This document shows, piece by piece, positions 24,288 to 33,222 of a stretch of DNA of 38,815 nt; position 1 is the first letter of the stretch; every line of letters begins with the position of its first letter. The notes below the pieces were generated by a model that saw only the letters and a program-made list of their open reading frames with translations, ran no database searches and had not been told where the DNA came from. The position numbers and the translations under genes were made by a program. Origin of the DNA: Pseudomonadota bacterium (GTDB lineage: Bacteria > Pseudomonadota > Alphaproteobacteria > Rhizobiales > Xanthobacteraceae); contig JAFAGM010000032.1 of the NCBI GenBank assembly GCA_023422775.1, positions 1 to 38,815 on the forward strand, given 5' to 3'.

Positions 24288-24575
24288 GGCGAGAGTCCCT
24301 GACAGATTCGTTTCTCTCCTCATTGTCCGGCCCGGCGACGGTCCAACCCACCCGTTTCCCGACAAGCTTCTCTGTAAACAAAAAACTCCGCACGAGCCGC
24401 AAGCGCACGATCCTCCGCGGGAGGTCCGGATCGAGCGGCGGACAATTGACAATTTGAGCCATTGATGCCCAGTGGCAGGTGGTGCGACTTCCTTGCGAGC
24501 TGCCTGTTGATTCGGTGAGCGCGTCCGCGAAGTGGGTGGGATCGTTCATTTGAATCAAGAGGAGTAGATTGAATA

Positions 24576-25103
24576 ATGCAGGGTTATCTTTCGCGGGCAA
24601 CGGTGGCTGTCGCATTGGCCGTTGCTTTACTCACCGCACCGAGTGTAGCCAAAATCGACAGCATCGCGCTGGCATTGACCGCTCAGGAGGCCGCCAACGT
24701 CGTTGGCCTTATCGAGAAGCTGAAGGCCGAGTTTGGCGATTTCGCCTACGACGATGACGAAGCCGACGACTGGTTCGAGCAGGACGCAGCGGGCCAGAAG
24801 TTGATTACCAGGGCGGGCTTCAATCAGAAGAGCTGGAAAACCGCGGTAGACGAAACGATGAAGGGGTTCTTTGCGACGATCCCCGAGGCGGAGATCAAGG
24901 CGATTTTCGATGGCGCGAGCCAGCGTGCCCAGGGCGCGACGGAGCTGAAGGCCGAGCAGAAAAAGGCCATGCTCGAACTGGTCGAGGAGCAACGCAGGGA
25001 GATTCTGGCGCTGCGGGAAGGCGGGAAACCTTTCGCGGGTATCGTTGCGCCATTTGAATCGCGGATTCGCAAGTTCACAATGGACAATCTCAGCGAACGC
25101 TGA
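24576..25103 (+). CDS. Exported hypothetical protein
   Basis: Encodes 175 residues with an N-terminal signal peptide (about 1-26, YLSRATVAVALAVALLTAPSVAKI). The mature part is helical and acidic; it includes a run of aspartates (AYDDDEADDWFEQDAAG) and a long charged helix (LKAEQKKAMLELVEEQRREILALREGG). It has no lipobox and no Cys pair. GAGGAG precedes the ATG at a good distance. The 288-nt gap upstream (24288-24575) carries a tandem GACAATT-GACAATT at 24441-24454 with an embedded TTGACA, which could be part of a promoter. No family was recognised. Signal-peptide cleavage is inferred from the AxA-like end; it could instead be a signal anchor. Confidence 0.72.
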   Translation: MQGYLSRATVAVALAVALLTAPSVAKIDSIALALTAQEAANVVGLIEKLKAEFGDFAYDDDEADDWFEQDAAGQKLITRAGFNQKSWKTAVDETMKGFFATIPEAEIKAIFDGASQRAQGATELKAEQKKAMLELVEEQRREILALREGGKPFAGIVAPFESRIRKFTMDNLSER

Positions 25104-25138
25104 GCGCCGAAGCTCGAGGGCGAGGGCAATGGACGAAA

Positions 25139-25162
25139 GCCCGCCGCGTCAGCGCGGCGGGC
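25139..25162. terminator. Bidirectional terminator between convergent genes
   Basis: Perfect 10-bp stem: GCCCGCCGCG (25139-25148) with CGCGGCGGGC (25153-25162), loop TCAG. On the minus strand the stem is followed by TTTCGT; on the plus strand by CTCATCTT. It therefore best serves the flotillin operon, but can also end the plus-strand gene. Confidence 0.75.
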
Positions 25163-25198
25163 CTCATCTTGACTTCGATCCGAACGGCGTTCTTCCGA

Positions 25199-26965
25199 TC
25201 AGGTCTTGGGACCGAGCGTCGCCTTGGCCGTACCGGAAATGGTCGCGGGCGGCGTCTCCATCTCATCCGCATCGTCGTCGACCTCAGGCGGTTCGGTGGG
25301 AGCGGCCAGTCGCTGTGGGGCGAGCGCATTGGTCAGGCTGGTCAGCGCGTCGGGACCGGCGGCGAAACCGCCCTCGGCGAGGATCTTGTCGATGATCGGC
25401 TTGAACGCCGAGACCGACAGCAACTGCGCGGCAAGGCCGTCGCCAAGGCCGAGACCGTTGGAGTGGCCGTTCATGGCGCCGTTGCCGCCGCCGCGGCCGA
25501 GCATGCCGCCGGTGTCGAAGATCCGGATGTCCGAGATCTTCTCGATCGGCTTCACCGCTTCGGCCAGCGCATTCGGGATGACGTTGATGCGCGCCAGCGT
25601 GAGATCGTAGTCGACCATCTCGGCTGAGAGCTTGTTGCGGGCTTCCGCCTTGAGCGCGGCGACCTCGGCCTCGGCCTGGCCGAGCGATTTGACGCCGGCG
25701 GCGCGGGTGATCGCCGCATCGGCGTCGGCCTTGGCCAGCATGGTGATGGCTTCGGCCTTGTTGTTCGCGGCCTGGTTTTCGGCTTCCGCCATCACGGTGA
25801 TCGGCATCGCCTCGGTTTCGGCGGCCTTGCGCGCCGCGATCACGTTGATGATCTTGTCGCGCTCGGCGATTTCGACGGCCTTGGCGGTGGTGACCTTTTC
25901 CTCGGCTGCGATCGCCAGCGCACGCGCGGTCTCGGCCACGGTTTGCGCTTCGGATTGCTCCTTGCTCTTGTTGGCGACCGCGATCGCGCTTTCCTGCGCC
26001 ACGATCTGCAGGTCGCGCTCCATTTCGGTGTTGCGGCGCTTCACCGCGAGATCGGCTTCGATCTTCCTGGTGTCGCGCATCTGGTTTGCTTCGGTCTGCT
26101 TGTTGGCGACCGCGAGTTCCTGCTGGATGCGATATTCAGCCTCGTTCTGCACCGCGGTCTGTTCGACCTGCGCGGTCTGCGCGCGCATCGCAGCCGTCTT
26201 GTTGGCGATGTCGCGCTGCTGAGCCAGCTCCGCCTCGCGCTTGGTGGCTTCGATCGTCAGCGTGGTCTGGCGGGCGACGAGATCCTGCTGGGCGATATTG
26301 ACCTCGGTGGTGCGGACGATCTGGTTGCGTTCCTGCTCGCGTTCCCTCGTGATCTTGGTCAGCGTCGTCAGACCGTGGGCGTCGAAGAAGTTGCTCGGGT
26401 TGAAATGCTTGATGTCGCTCTGGTCGAGCCGCGTCAGCGATACCGATTCCAGTTCGAGGCCGTTGTTCTGGATGTCGGCGCCGACCGCTTCCTGCACCGA
26501 CTTGACGAACACGGCACGCTGCTCCTGCAGCTCCTCGAGGTTCATGGTGGCGGCCACCGAACGCAGGCCGTCGACGAATTTCGCCTCGATCAGTTCGCGC
26601 AGTTCGCCGCCATTCTGGGTGCGGCTGCCGAGGGTCTGCGCGGCGAGGGCGATCGACGAACTGTCGGGTTTGACACGCAGGTAGAATTCGGCGCCGATGT
26701 CGACGCGCATGCGGTCCTTGGTGATCATCGAATCCGGGCCGCCGCGGGCAACCTCCAGCCGCAGCGTCTTCAGATTGACCGCGGCGACGGAATGGAACAC
26801 CGGAAGCACGATCGAGCCGCCGTCGAGCACGACTTTCTGGCCGCCGAGGCCGGTGCGGACATAGGCTTCGTCACGGGTAGAGCGGCGGTAGAGCTTGGCG
26901 AGGAATAGACCGATAACGAGAACGACTACGACGGCAATGGCGACGGGTACTGCGAGTTCCCACAT
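25199..26965 (-). CDS. Flotillin family protein (YqiK-like)
   Basis: Membrane-microdomain scaffold of the SPFH/band-7 superfamily. The 588 residues have one N-terminal transmembrane helix (about 5-25, VPVAIAVVVVLVIGLFLAKLY). The SPFH domain spans about 30-210 (VRTGLGGQKVVLDGGSIVLPVFHSVAAVNLKTLRLEV, RMRVDIGAEFYLRVKP). A long Ala/Glu/Lys coiled coil (about 215-460) has repeated AEAE/KAEA motifs, and a Gly-rich flotillin tail follows (GGMLGRGGGNGAMNGHSNG, then LSVSAFKPIIDKIL). It is the last gene of a three-gene operon with the YqiJ-like and PspA-family genes, separated from the former by 5 nt. This parallels the E. coli yqiJ-yqiK pair and points to an envelope-stress role. Confidence 0.92.
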   Translation of the reverse strand: MWELAVPVAIAVVVVLVIGLFLAKLYRRSTRDEAYVRTGLGGQKVVLDGGSIVLPVFHSVAAVNLKTLRLEVARGGPDSMITKDRMRVDIGAEFYLRVKPDSSSIALAAQTLGSRTQNGGELRELIEAKFVDGLRSVAATMNLEELQEQRAVFVKSVQEAVGADIQNNGLELESVSLTRLDQSDIKHFNPSNFFDAHGLTTLTKITREREQERNQIVRTTEVNIAQQDLVARQTTLTIEATKREAELAQQRDIANKTAAMRAQTAQVEQTAVQNEAEYRIQQELAVANKQTEANQMRDTRKIEADLAVKRRNTEMERDLQIVAQESAIAVANKSKEQSEAQTVAETARALAIAAEEKVTTAKAVEIAERDKIINVIAARKAAETEAMPITVMAEAENQAANNKAEAITMLAKADADAAITRAAGVKSLGQAEAEVAALKAEARNKLSAEMVDYDLTLARINVIPNALAEAVKPIEKISDIRIFDTGGMLGRGGGNGAMNGHSNGLGLGDGLAAQLLSVSAFKPIIDKILAEGGFAAGPDALTSLTNALAPQRLAAPTEPPEVDDDADEMETPPATISGTAKATLGPKT

Positions 26966-26970
26966 GTTGT

Positions 26971-27630
26971 TTAGGCCCTGTCTGAACGTTGTTGTGCAAT
27001 GAGGTCGTCGGGTGCGGAAATGGCGATGAAGCTTTTCGCGTCACGATCGACCAGCAGCACGCTGGCGCCGACCGGAAGCGGCGTGGAGTCGGGGCCGGCG
27101 CGTGCCACCAGAGAGTGCCAGTTGCCGAAGACATCCTTGAGACGGACGCGGCCGGGCAATCCCTGGTCGAGCGGCCCGACCGAAACTTCGGCGACGCGGC
27201 CGATGAAATCGGCCTGGTCCACGGCATAGGACTCGTCGCGCGGAATGATGCGCGCAATGGCGCGGCTGGTTATCCGGATCAGGGGGAGGCTGAAGCCTGC
27301 CGCTGCGATCGCCGCGATCCAGACGGGAATCGAAAGTCCCGCGCCGTGCGCAAGACCCTGCAGGAAAAATCCCGTGATCGAAAACACTCCGAGTGCGAGA
27401 ACGATCAGGATCAACAGCGGCAGACGTCCGGCATTGATCCACAGAAACAGGCCGCCGAGGCCGGATTCGGTGTCGGTCTCGGCCGCGATGTCCTTGCCGA
27501 TGATCTCGCTCAGGGAAAATCCAACCAGCGTCGCCAGCAGTTCGATGCCGCCGAGCACCACCATGATCCCGGCGGCCACGGCAAAGGGCCGCACGTCCGG
27601 CGCCAGCAGGATGTCGGTCAGGGCACTCAT
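26971..27630 (-). CDS. YqiJ-like membrane protein with OB/NfeD-like C-terminal domain
   Basis: The 219 residues have about four transmembrane segments in the first 115 (AVAAGIMVVLGGIELLATLVGF, LPLLILIVLALGVFSITGFFLQ, IPVWIAAIAAAGFSLPLIRI). A soluble beta-rich C terminus follows (DFIGRVAEVSVGPLDQGLPGRVRLKD...GASVLLVDRD) of the OB-fold/NfeD type. NfeD/YqiJ proteins pair with flotillins in bacteria, and a flotillin gene lies 5 nt downstream. The start ATG overlaps the stop of the PspA-family gene by 4 nt (ATGA). A membrane partner of the flotillin scaffold is the most likely role. It could be named YqiJ, but the sequence similarity is judged by eye. Confidence 0.85.
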   Translation of the reverse strand: MSALTDILLAPDVRPFAVAAGIMVVLGGIELLATLVGFSLSEIIGKDIAAETDTESGLGGLFLWINAGRLPLLILIVLALGVFSITGFFLQGLAHGAGLSIPVWIAAIAAAGFSLPLIRITSRAIARIIPRDESYAVDQADFIGRVAEVSVGPLDQGLPGRVRLKDVFGNWHSLVARAGPDSTPLPVGASVLLVDRDAKSFIAISAPDDLIAQQRSDRA

Positions 27631-28757
27631 TGCTGCGACTTGATCCTTTCAAGGCGGGCCGCGATTTCCTTTTCGCGGTGCAGCCGGTCGAGTTCGTCGA
27701 GCTCCTTGTCGCCGGGCGTGCCGGAGGCCGGGACGCCGGTGACCCGCGCGATCGCTGCCATCGCGCGGTCGGGGCTTACAGTCTTGGTCGCGCCAACCGC
27801 GCGTCCGGTTTCATGCGGCGCGTGTTTTGTCAGGCTCGCTTCGAGATCGGCGAGGCGGGTTTCGGCTTCGCGTCGTGCGCCAAGCATCGCCTGCAAGGCC
27901 TTGGTCTGCTCGTCGATTTCCAGTTCGATGAAATCCATCGCGCGTTCGAGCGCAGTGCCCTGCGATTCCAGATCGATTTGCCGTGCAACGCCGGCGCGCG
28001 CGAGATCTTCCCGATTTTCTGCAACCGCCAATCGAATCTTGTCGGTCAGCCCCGCAACTTCGGCGTCGAGTTCTTCCCGCCGCCGCTTGAGGCGGAATTC
28101 CTCGGCGCGCGACTTGCCGAGCGCCTGGCGCGCTTCGTCGGCGCCGGCGTCGATTTCGCGGATCGCCTGCTTGACCATGGCCACCTTGTTGCTGCTCTCG
28201 GCGCTGTCGATGGTGTCGCTGGCGATGGCGGCCAGAAGCCTGCCCATACGCGCAAGGATGCCCTCGTGAACCATGCTGTTCTCCTCCGGTTGTGATGCTT
28301 TGGATTTGACGGCGATGTGGATTTCGAAAGTGCGGCCGTCCGAGACCAGGTGAGCCGGGAAGGGACTTTCCCACCCCGCCAGATAGCCGGGGACCTCGAA
28401 CGGCACCAAGACGCGTCCCTGGACAGTGCTAATTGTCAGTGAAGTTGGACCCTTGATCGCAAACAACTTGTCGTCGAGCGGGATTTTGCGCAGCGCTGCT
28501 CCCGCCACATGGTTGGCACGGTCGCGCAACCCGAGCGTGACGAGGCGGGCCGGCAGGCCGGTCTCGGTGCGGATTCTTTCATAGGCCTGGCCATGGAGGG
28601 CGACGAGGTTCGCACCGACCGGCGCCACCTCGGCCAGGATCTCCATCATCCGGTCGTAGGCGGCGAAGGTCGCCTCGATCGCCGCAATGCCGGCCTCGTC
28701 AGGAGCGAGGGCGTATCGAAGCGTTGCTGCGGGGGGATCGGCTGGAAGCTTGATCAT
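27627..28757 (-). CDS. TnpB-like N-terminal domain fused to PspA/IM30-family protein
   Basis: One uninterrupted frame of 376 residues joins two unrelated parts. Residues about 162-376 are a PspA/IM30 coiled coil (MVHEGILARMGRLLAAIASD, NKVAMVKQAIREIDAGADEARQ, long charged helices), the envelope-stress membrane-remodelling protein. Residues 1-155 resemble the N-terminal non-nuclease region of IS200/IS605 TnpB: LRYALAPDEAG, FAAYDRMMEILAEVA, LVALHGQAYERIRTETGLPA, SLTISTVQGRVLVPFEV, PAHLVSDGRTFEIHIAV. No RuvC or zinc-finger part is present. Met162 (28274) has a strong GGAGGAG upstream, so PspA could also be made alone; the ATG at 28757 has only weak ribosome-site support. It heads the operon with YqiJ-like and flotillin genes and is divergent from mntH. 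PspA identity is firm. The TnpB resemblance is my reading of conserved positions and needs a profile search. Confidence 0.75.
   Translation of the reverse strand: MIKLPADPPAATLRYALAPDEAGIAAIEATFAAYDRMMEILAEVAPVGANLVALHGQAYERIRTETGLPARLVTLGLRDRANHVAGAALRKIPLDDKLFAIKGPTSLTISTVQGRVLVPFEVPGYLAGWESPFPAHLVSDGRTFEIHIAVKSKASQPEENSMVHEGILARMGRLLAAIASDTIDSAESSNKVAMVKQAIREIDAGADEARQALGKSRAEEFRLKRRREELDAEVAGLTDKIRLAVAENREDLARAGVARQIDLESQGTALERAMDFIELEIDEQTKALQAMLGARREAETRLADLEASLTKHAPHETGRAVGATKTVSPDRAMAAIARVTGVPASGTPGDKELDELDRLHREKEIAARLERIKSQQ
28281..28287 (-). promoter_or_regulatory. Strong internal Shine-Dalgarno before PspA Met162
   Basis: GGAGGAG on the minus strand lies 6 nt from the ATG at 28274, inside the continuous fusion frame. 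It is the best ribosome site in this operon and would allow a separate 215-residue PspA of normal family length to be translated. Confidence 0.7.
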
Positions 28758-28768
28758 GCCGAGATCAT

Positions 28769-28789
28769 AAAGTACTTCCTGAGTACTTT
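28769..28789. promoter_or_regulatory. Perfect palindrome AAAGTACT-N5-AGTACTTT, candidate operator
   Basis: Two perfect 8-bp arms with a TCCTG spacer (TACT-N5-AGTA core) lie 11 nt upstream of the fusion-gene ATG. Symmetric GTACT sites of this type are bound by winged-helix repressors, for example of the HxlR group. In the minus-strand RNA the same sequence would form a hairpin with AGGA in its loop near the start codon, so it could act at DNA or RNA level. Confidence 0.55.
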
Positions 28790-28826
28790 GCAAGCACTCC
28801 ACGGTATCATTCTCGTGATGGACAGA

Positions 28827-28858
28827 TGCACTTGCAAATGAGTTGCAACAAAAGCATG
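28827..28858 (+). promoter_or_regulatory. Tandem TTGCAA motif upstream of mntH, candidate Mur/Fur box
   Basis: TTGCAA occurs at 28832-28837 and 28843-28848, flanked by TGCA (28827) and GCATGC (28853). Rhizobial Mur (manganese-responsive Fur) sites are TGCAA-rich and control Mn transporters, including mntH in Bradyrhizobium. The site ends about 20 nt before the mntH ATG, where repression would be effective. Confidence 0.5.
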
Positions 28859-28877
28859 CCTTAGCTATCTCTTTAAA

Positions 28878-30260
28878 ATGGATGCACGAACGCCTGACCT
28901 CCAGGCCAACGGTTTGACTATTGCCGATGCCACGGACGCCGGCTGGCGCGCAGACGCTGCCGCGGACGCCCGGAAGAGCCTGCCTGAGGTCAATTCGACC
29001 ATCGCGGTCCCCTTTGGCGGGCATTGGTCGCGCCGCCTGCTGGCGTTCCTGGGGCCGGGCTACCTGGTCTCGGTCGGCTACATGGACCCGGGCAACTGGG
29101 CGACCGACCTCGCGGGCGGTTCGAAGTTCGGCTACACGCTGCTCACGGTCATCCTGCTGTCGAACCTGATGGCGATCCTGCTGCAGGCGCTCGCCGCCCG
29201 GCTTGGCATCGTCACCGATCGCGATCTCGCGCAGGCCTGCCGCGCCAGCTTTTCGCGCCCCGTGAACTTCCTGCTGTGGGTTGCCTGCGAAGCCGCCATC
29301 ATCGCCTGCGATCTGGCCGAAGTCATCGGCACGGCGATCGCGCTCAATCTGCTGTTCGGCATTCCCCTGATCTGGGGCGCGCTGATCACGGCGCTCGACG
29401 CCTTCCTGCTGCTGCTCCTGATGAACAAGGGTTTCCGCTTCCTCGAAGCCTTCGTCATCTCGCTGCTCATCGTGATCGCGGTCTGCTTCGGGATTCAGAT
29501 CGTGGCCGCGGCGCCGCCGGTGGCCGCCGTCCTGAAGGGGTTCGTGCCGTCGCCCGAGATCGTCACCAATCCGGAGATGCTCTACATCGCCATCGGCATC
29601 ATCGGCGCCACCGTGATGCCGCATAATCTCTATCTGCACTCTGCGATCGTGCAGACCCGCGCCTATGAGCGCACCAGCGAAGGCCGCCGAGAGGCGATCA
29701 AATGGGCGACCACGGACTCGACCATCGCGCTGATGCTGGCGCTGTTCATCAACGCCGCGATCCTGATCGTCGCCGCCGCCACCTTCTATTCGACCGGACG
29801 CACTGAAGTCGCCGAGATCGGCCAGGCGTATGAACTGCTGTCACCGCTGCTCGGCCTCGGCATCGCTTCGACGCTGTTTGCGGTGGCGCTCCTGGCCTCC
29901 GGCCTCAACTCGACGGTGACGGCGACGCTCGCCGGCCAGATCGTGATGGAAGGTTTTCTGAATCTGCGGCTGCCGAACTGGGCGCGGCGGCTCGTGACCC
30001 GCGGCATCGCCATCGTTCCGGTCGTGATCGTGACCGCCATCTATGGCGAGCGCGGCACCAGCCAGTTGCTGGTGCTGAGCCAGGTCATCCTGTCGATGCA
30101 ATTGCCGTTCGCGGTCATCCCGCTGGTGCGGTTCGTCTCCGACCGCCGCAAGATGGGCGAGTTCGTCATCCCCCGTGGCGTCGCCGTGGTGGCGTGGATC
30201 GTCGCCGCGATCATCGTCGCGCTGAACGTGAAGTTGCTGGTCGAGGCGTTCTTCGGATAG
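28878..30260 (+). CDS. mntH: Nramp-family divalent metal transporter MntH
   Basis: Proton-coupled Mn2+ (and Fe2+) importer of the inner membrane. The 460 residues have an N-terminal hydrophilic tail of about 50, then 11 or so transmembrane segments. The TM1 metal site is MDPGNWATDLAGG (Asp70, Asn73), and the TM6 site is IGATVMPHNLYLHSAIVQ (Met-Pro-His). The consensus transport loop region around ASGLNSTVTATLAGQIVMEGF is also present. No Shine-Dalgarno is seen before the ATG at 28878 and no later Met lies before TM1, so the start is accepted on length. It is divergent from the PspA-flotillin operon with a 120-bp shared region carrying a TTGCAA tandem motif, suggesting manganese control. Confidence 0.93.
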   Translation: MDARTPDLQANGLTIADATDAGWRADAAADARKSLPEVNSTIAVPFGGHWSRRLLAFLGPGYLVSVGYMDPGNWATDLAGGSKFGYTLLTVILLSNLMAILLQALAARLGIVTDRDLAQACRASFSRPVNFLLWVACEAAIIACDLAEVIGTAIALNLLFGIPLIWGALITALDAFLLLLLMNKGFRFLEAFVISLLIVIAVCFGIQIVAAAPPVAAVLKGFVPSPEIVTNPEMLYIAIGIIGATVMPHNLYLHSAIVQTRAYERTSEGRREAIKWATTDSTIALMLALFINAAILIVAAATFYSTGRTEVAEIGQAYELLSPLLGLGIASTLFAVALLASGLNSTVTATLAGQIVMEGFLNLRLPNWARRLVTRGIAIVPVVIVTAIYGERGTSQLLVLSQVILSMQLPFAVIPLVRFVSDRRKMGEFVIPRGVAVVAWIVAAIIVALNVKLLVEAFFG

Positions 30261-30330
30261 TGCCGCACACGCCGGCTGTCATCGCCCGGCTCGATGTACG
30301 GCCCGGTACGCCGCGGCCTCTCGATCGCCC

Positions 30331-31107
30331 TCAATCCTGCGGCTCGGACAGCGCTTCGCCGGTCGCGTCGACGCGCAGCCAGCCTGATGGCGCCAGGCGC
30401 TGCTGCGGCAGGAAGCGGCCCTTGTAGTCCATCTTCTTGGAGCCTTCGATCCAGTAGCCGAGATAGACGTAAGGCAGTCCCAGCCGTCGCGCGCGGGTGA
30501 TGTGATCGAGGATCATGAAGGTACCGAGCGAGCGGCTCTGCTGCGACGGCTCGAAGAACGAATACACCATCGACAGCCCGTCGCTGAGCACGTCGGTCAG
30601 GGCGACGGCGATGAGTTCCTCGCCGCGACCGGTGATGCCGGTATCGACGCCGCGCTTGCGGTATTCGATGACGCGGGTCTCGACGTGGCTGTCTTCGACC
30701 ATCATGGCGTAGTCGAGCACCGTCATGTCGGCCATGCCGCCGTGGCGGTGCCGCTTGTCGAGATAGGCGCGGAACACCGAATACTGTTCGGATGTCGGCA
30801 CCGCGCTGCGCTGCTCGCCGACGATGTCGGCGTTGCGCGCCAGGACCTTCCTGAAGTTGCGCGAGGGCCGGAACTCGTTGGCGACGACGCGCACCGAGAC
30901 GCAGGCGCGGCACTGGTCGCAGGCCGGACGATAGGCGATCGACTGGCTGCGGCGGAAACCGCCATGGGTGAGCAGGTCGTTGAGGTCGCCGGCCTTGTCA
31001 CCGACCAGATGCGTGAACACCTTGCGCTCGTGCCGGCCCGGCAGATACGGGCAGGGGGAGGGCGCCGTCAGGTAGAATTGGGGGGTGTCACGCGAGTGCT
31101 GGGTCAC
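30331..31107 (-). CDS. bpt: Aspartate/glutamate leucyltransferase Bpt
   Basis: N-degron enzyme transferring leucine from Leu-tRNA to proteins with N-terminal Asp or Glu, marking them for ClpS/ClpAP. The 258 residues carry FYLTAPSPCPYLPGRHERKVFTHL at the N terminus and the cysteine motif YRPACDQCRACVSVRV, then the GNAT-like C-terminal domain (AVALTDVLSDGLSMVYSFFEP, YVYLGYWIEGSKKMDYKGRF). This is the ATE/Bpt family. The length and IEGSKKMDYK motif suit bacterial Bpt rather than eukaryotic arginyltransferase. It is convergent with mntH, 70 nt away, and lies 79 nt downstream of the RDD gene on the same strand. Confidence 0.93.
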   Translation of the reverse strand: MTQHSRDTPQFYLTAPSPCPYLPGRHERKVFTHLVGDKAGDLNDLLTHGGFRRSQSIAYRPACDQCRACVSVRVVANEFRPSRNFRKVLARNADIVGEQRSAVPTSEQYSVFRAYLDKRHRHGGMADMTVLDYAMMVEDSHVETRVIEYRKRGVDTGITGRGEELIAVALTDVLSDGLSMVYSFFEPSQQSRSLGTFMILDHITRARRLGLPYVYLGYWIEGSKKMDYKGRFLPQQRLAPSGWLRVDATGEALSEPQD

Positions 31108-31186
31108 GTCAGGTCGTCACGCCTCTGAAACACAATCACGCTACATTCGCGCTCCGGAGCTTAACGGTCAATTGGTTTACCGCGGG

Positions 31187-31732
31187 TCAATAAGTCCTCG
31201 CCGCGGGGGTCACCTGGGTGCGGACCGAACTGTTGATGACCACGGTTCCCAGAATGATGTCGTGGAGCAGCCGGCGGCGGCCGTCGAGCAGGCCGATCAG
31301 CAGCACCAGCGGTGTCAGGAACGAGATCGAAATCCAGAACAATACTGCATGGGTTGCCCCGAGCACGAAATAGCCGGGCGCGCCGTACCAGGTGCGCAGC
31401 TCCAGGTCCATCGCGCGCATGCCCATGGTAGCCGAGTGGGGACCGCCGATCGAGGCGCCGTAATAGACGATAGCCCATACCACCGTCGCCGGCCACGCCA
31501 GCCAGAACAGCATCCAGCCGAGGCCCAGCGTGATCAGGCCGAACACCGCGATGAAAATATAGCCAAGGATGACGGGCACCGAGAGCACGACGAGGTCGAT
31601 CAGGAACGCAAAGACGCGCCGCGTCAGCACGCTGCGAAACAGTTCCGGCTGCGTATCGGGATCGAACGCATGCGGGCGCACGCCGCCATCGTTCCGCCAT
31701 CCGCCGTCATTGCCAGAGCCGCTGTAAGACAT
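31187..31732 (-). CDS. RDD family membrane protein
   Basis: The 181 residues begin with a Gly/Asn-rich cytosolic tail (MSYSGSGNDGGWRNDGG). The RDD domain then has its signature RRVFAFLIDLVVL (Arg, then Asp in TM1), TM2 around FGLITLGLGWMLFWLAWPATVVWAIVYYG, the short GPHSATMGMRAMDLEL motif, and a C-terminal hydrophobic pair ending DGRRRLLHDIILGTVVI. Some RDD proteins are reported as ion antiporters; the role here is unknown. It shares strand with bpt and hemB, and a palindromic repeat separates it from hemB. Confidence 0.88.
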   Translation of the reverse strand: MSYSGSGNDGGWRNDGGVRPHAFDPDTQPELFRSVLTRRVFAFLIDLVVLSVPVILGYIFIAVFGLITLGLGWMLFWLAWPATVVWAIVYYGASIGGPHSATMGMRAMDLELRTWYGAPGYFVLGATHAVLFWISISFLTPLVLLIGLLDGRRRLLHDIILGTVVINSSVRTQVTPAARTY

Positions 31733-31846
31733 GGTCCGTCCTCCTGATATCCCGAGGCAGACATGGGAACCGTCCGCGCGGCCGCAAGAGCCTGCGACTA
31801 TTCACAGCGGGTAATTTCCAAGTTGAGTGCGGCTTATGCTGCCTTC

Positions 31847-31926
31847 GTCATTCCGGGATGGTCCGAAGGACCAGACCCGGAATCTCGAGATTCCGGGTTC
31901 GCGTCTTCGACGCGCCCCGGAATGAC
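31847..31926. repeat. Palindromic intergenic repeat, copy 2 (GTCATTC...CTCGAG...GAATGAC)
   Basis: Same architecture as 7148-7221: terminal GTCATTCCGGG and CCCCGGAATGAC are inverted. The centre is a palindrome on CTCGAG (ACCCGGAAT left arm), with a short GGTCCGAAGGACC hairpin on one side and CGCGTCTTCGACGCG on the other. It lies between the RDD gene and the 3' end of hemB. The two copies differ mainly in the small side hairpins, where paired changes preserve base pairing. Confidence 0.88.
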
Positions 31927-31938
31927 GGGCAAAGAGCA

Positions 31939-33012
<1,074 letters not shown>

Positions 33013-33222
33013 GTGATGGGTACTCCTGCAGCGGCGGGGTAGGTTTGGATTTGTTCCAATTCTAGCACCTTGGCGGTGCCCCGTCACCGCGCCTTGATCC
33101 ACCTCATCAGCAATTGATTTTACCGTCCCGTCGGGCCAAGAGTGCGGCCATGACGACATTCCAGCACGCGCCGCGCCGTGATTCCCTGCTCGGCGACCAG
33201 CTTCGCGACCGGGTCAACGCCC

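Noticed and set aside
25943..26908. Plus-strand open frame over the flotillin gene (321 codons)
   Set aside because: Antisense to the SPFH and coiled-coil coding sequence; no ribosome site and shadow composition.
28758..29639. Extension of the PspA-family frame further upstream (to 29639)
   Set aside because: That part is antisense to mntH, and its residues are charged and repetitive. The TnpB-like block begins at the ATG at 28757.
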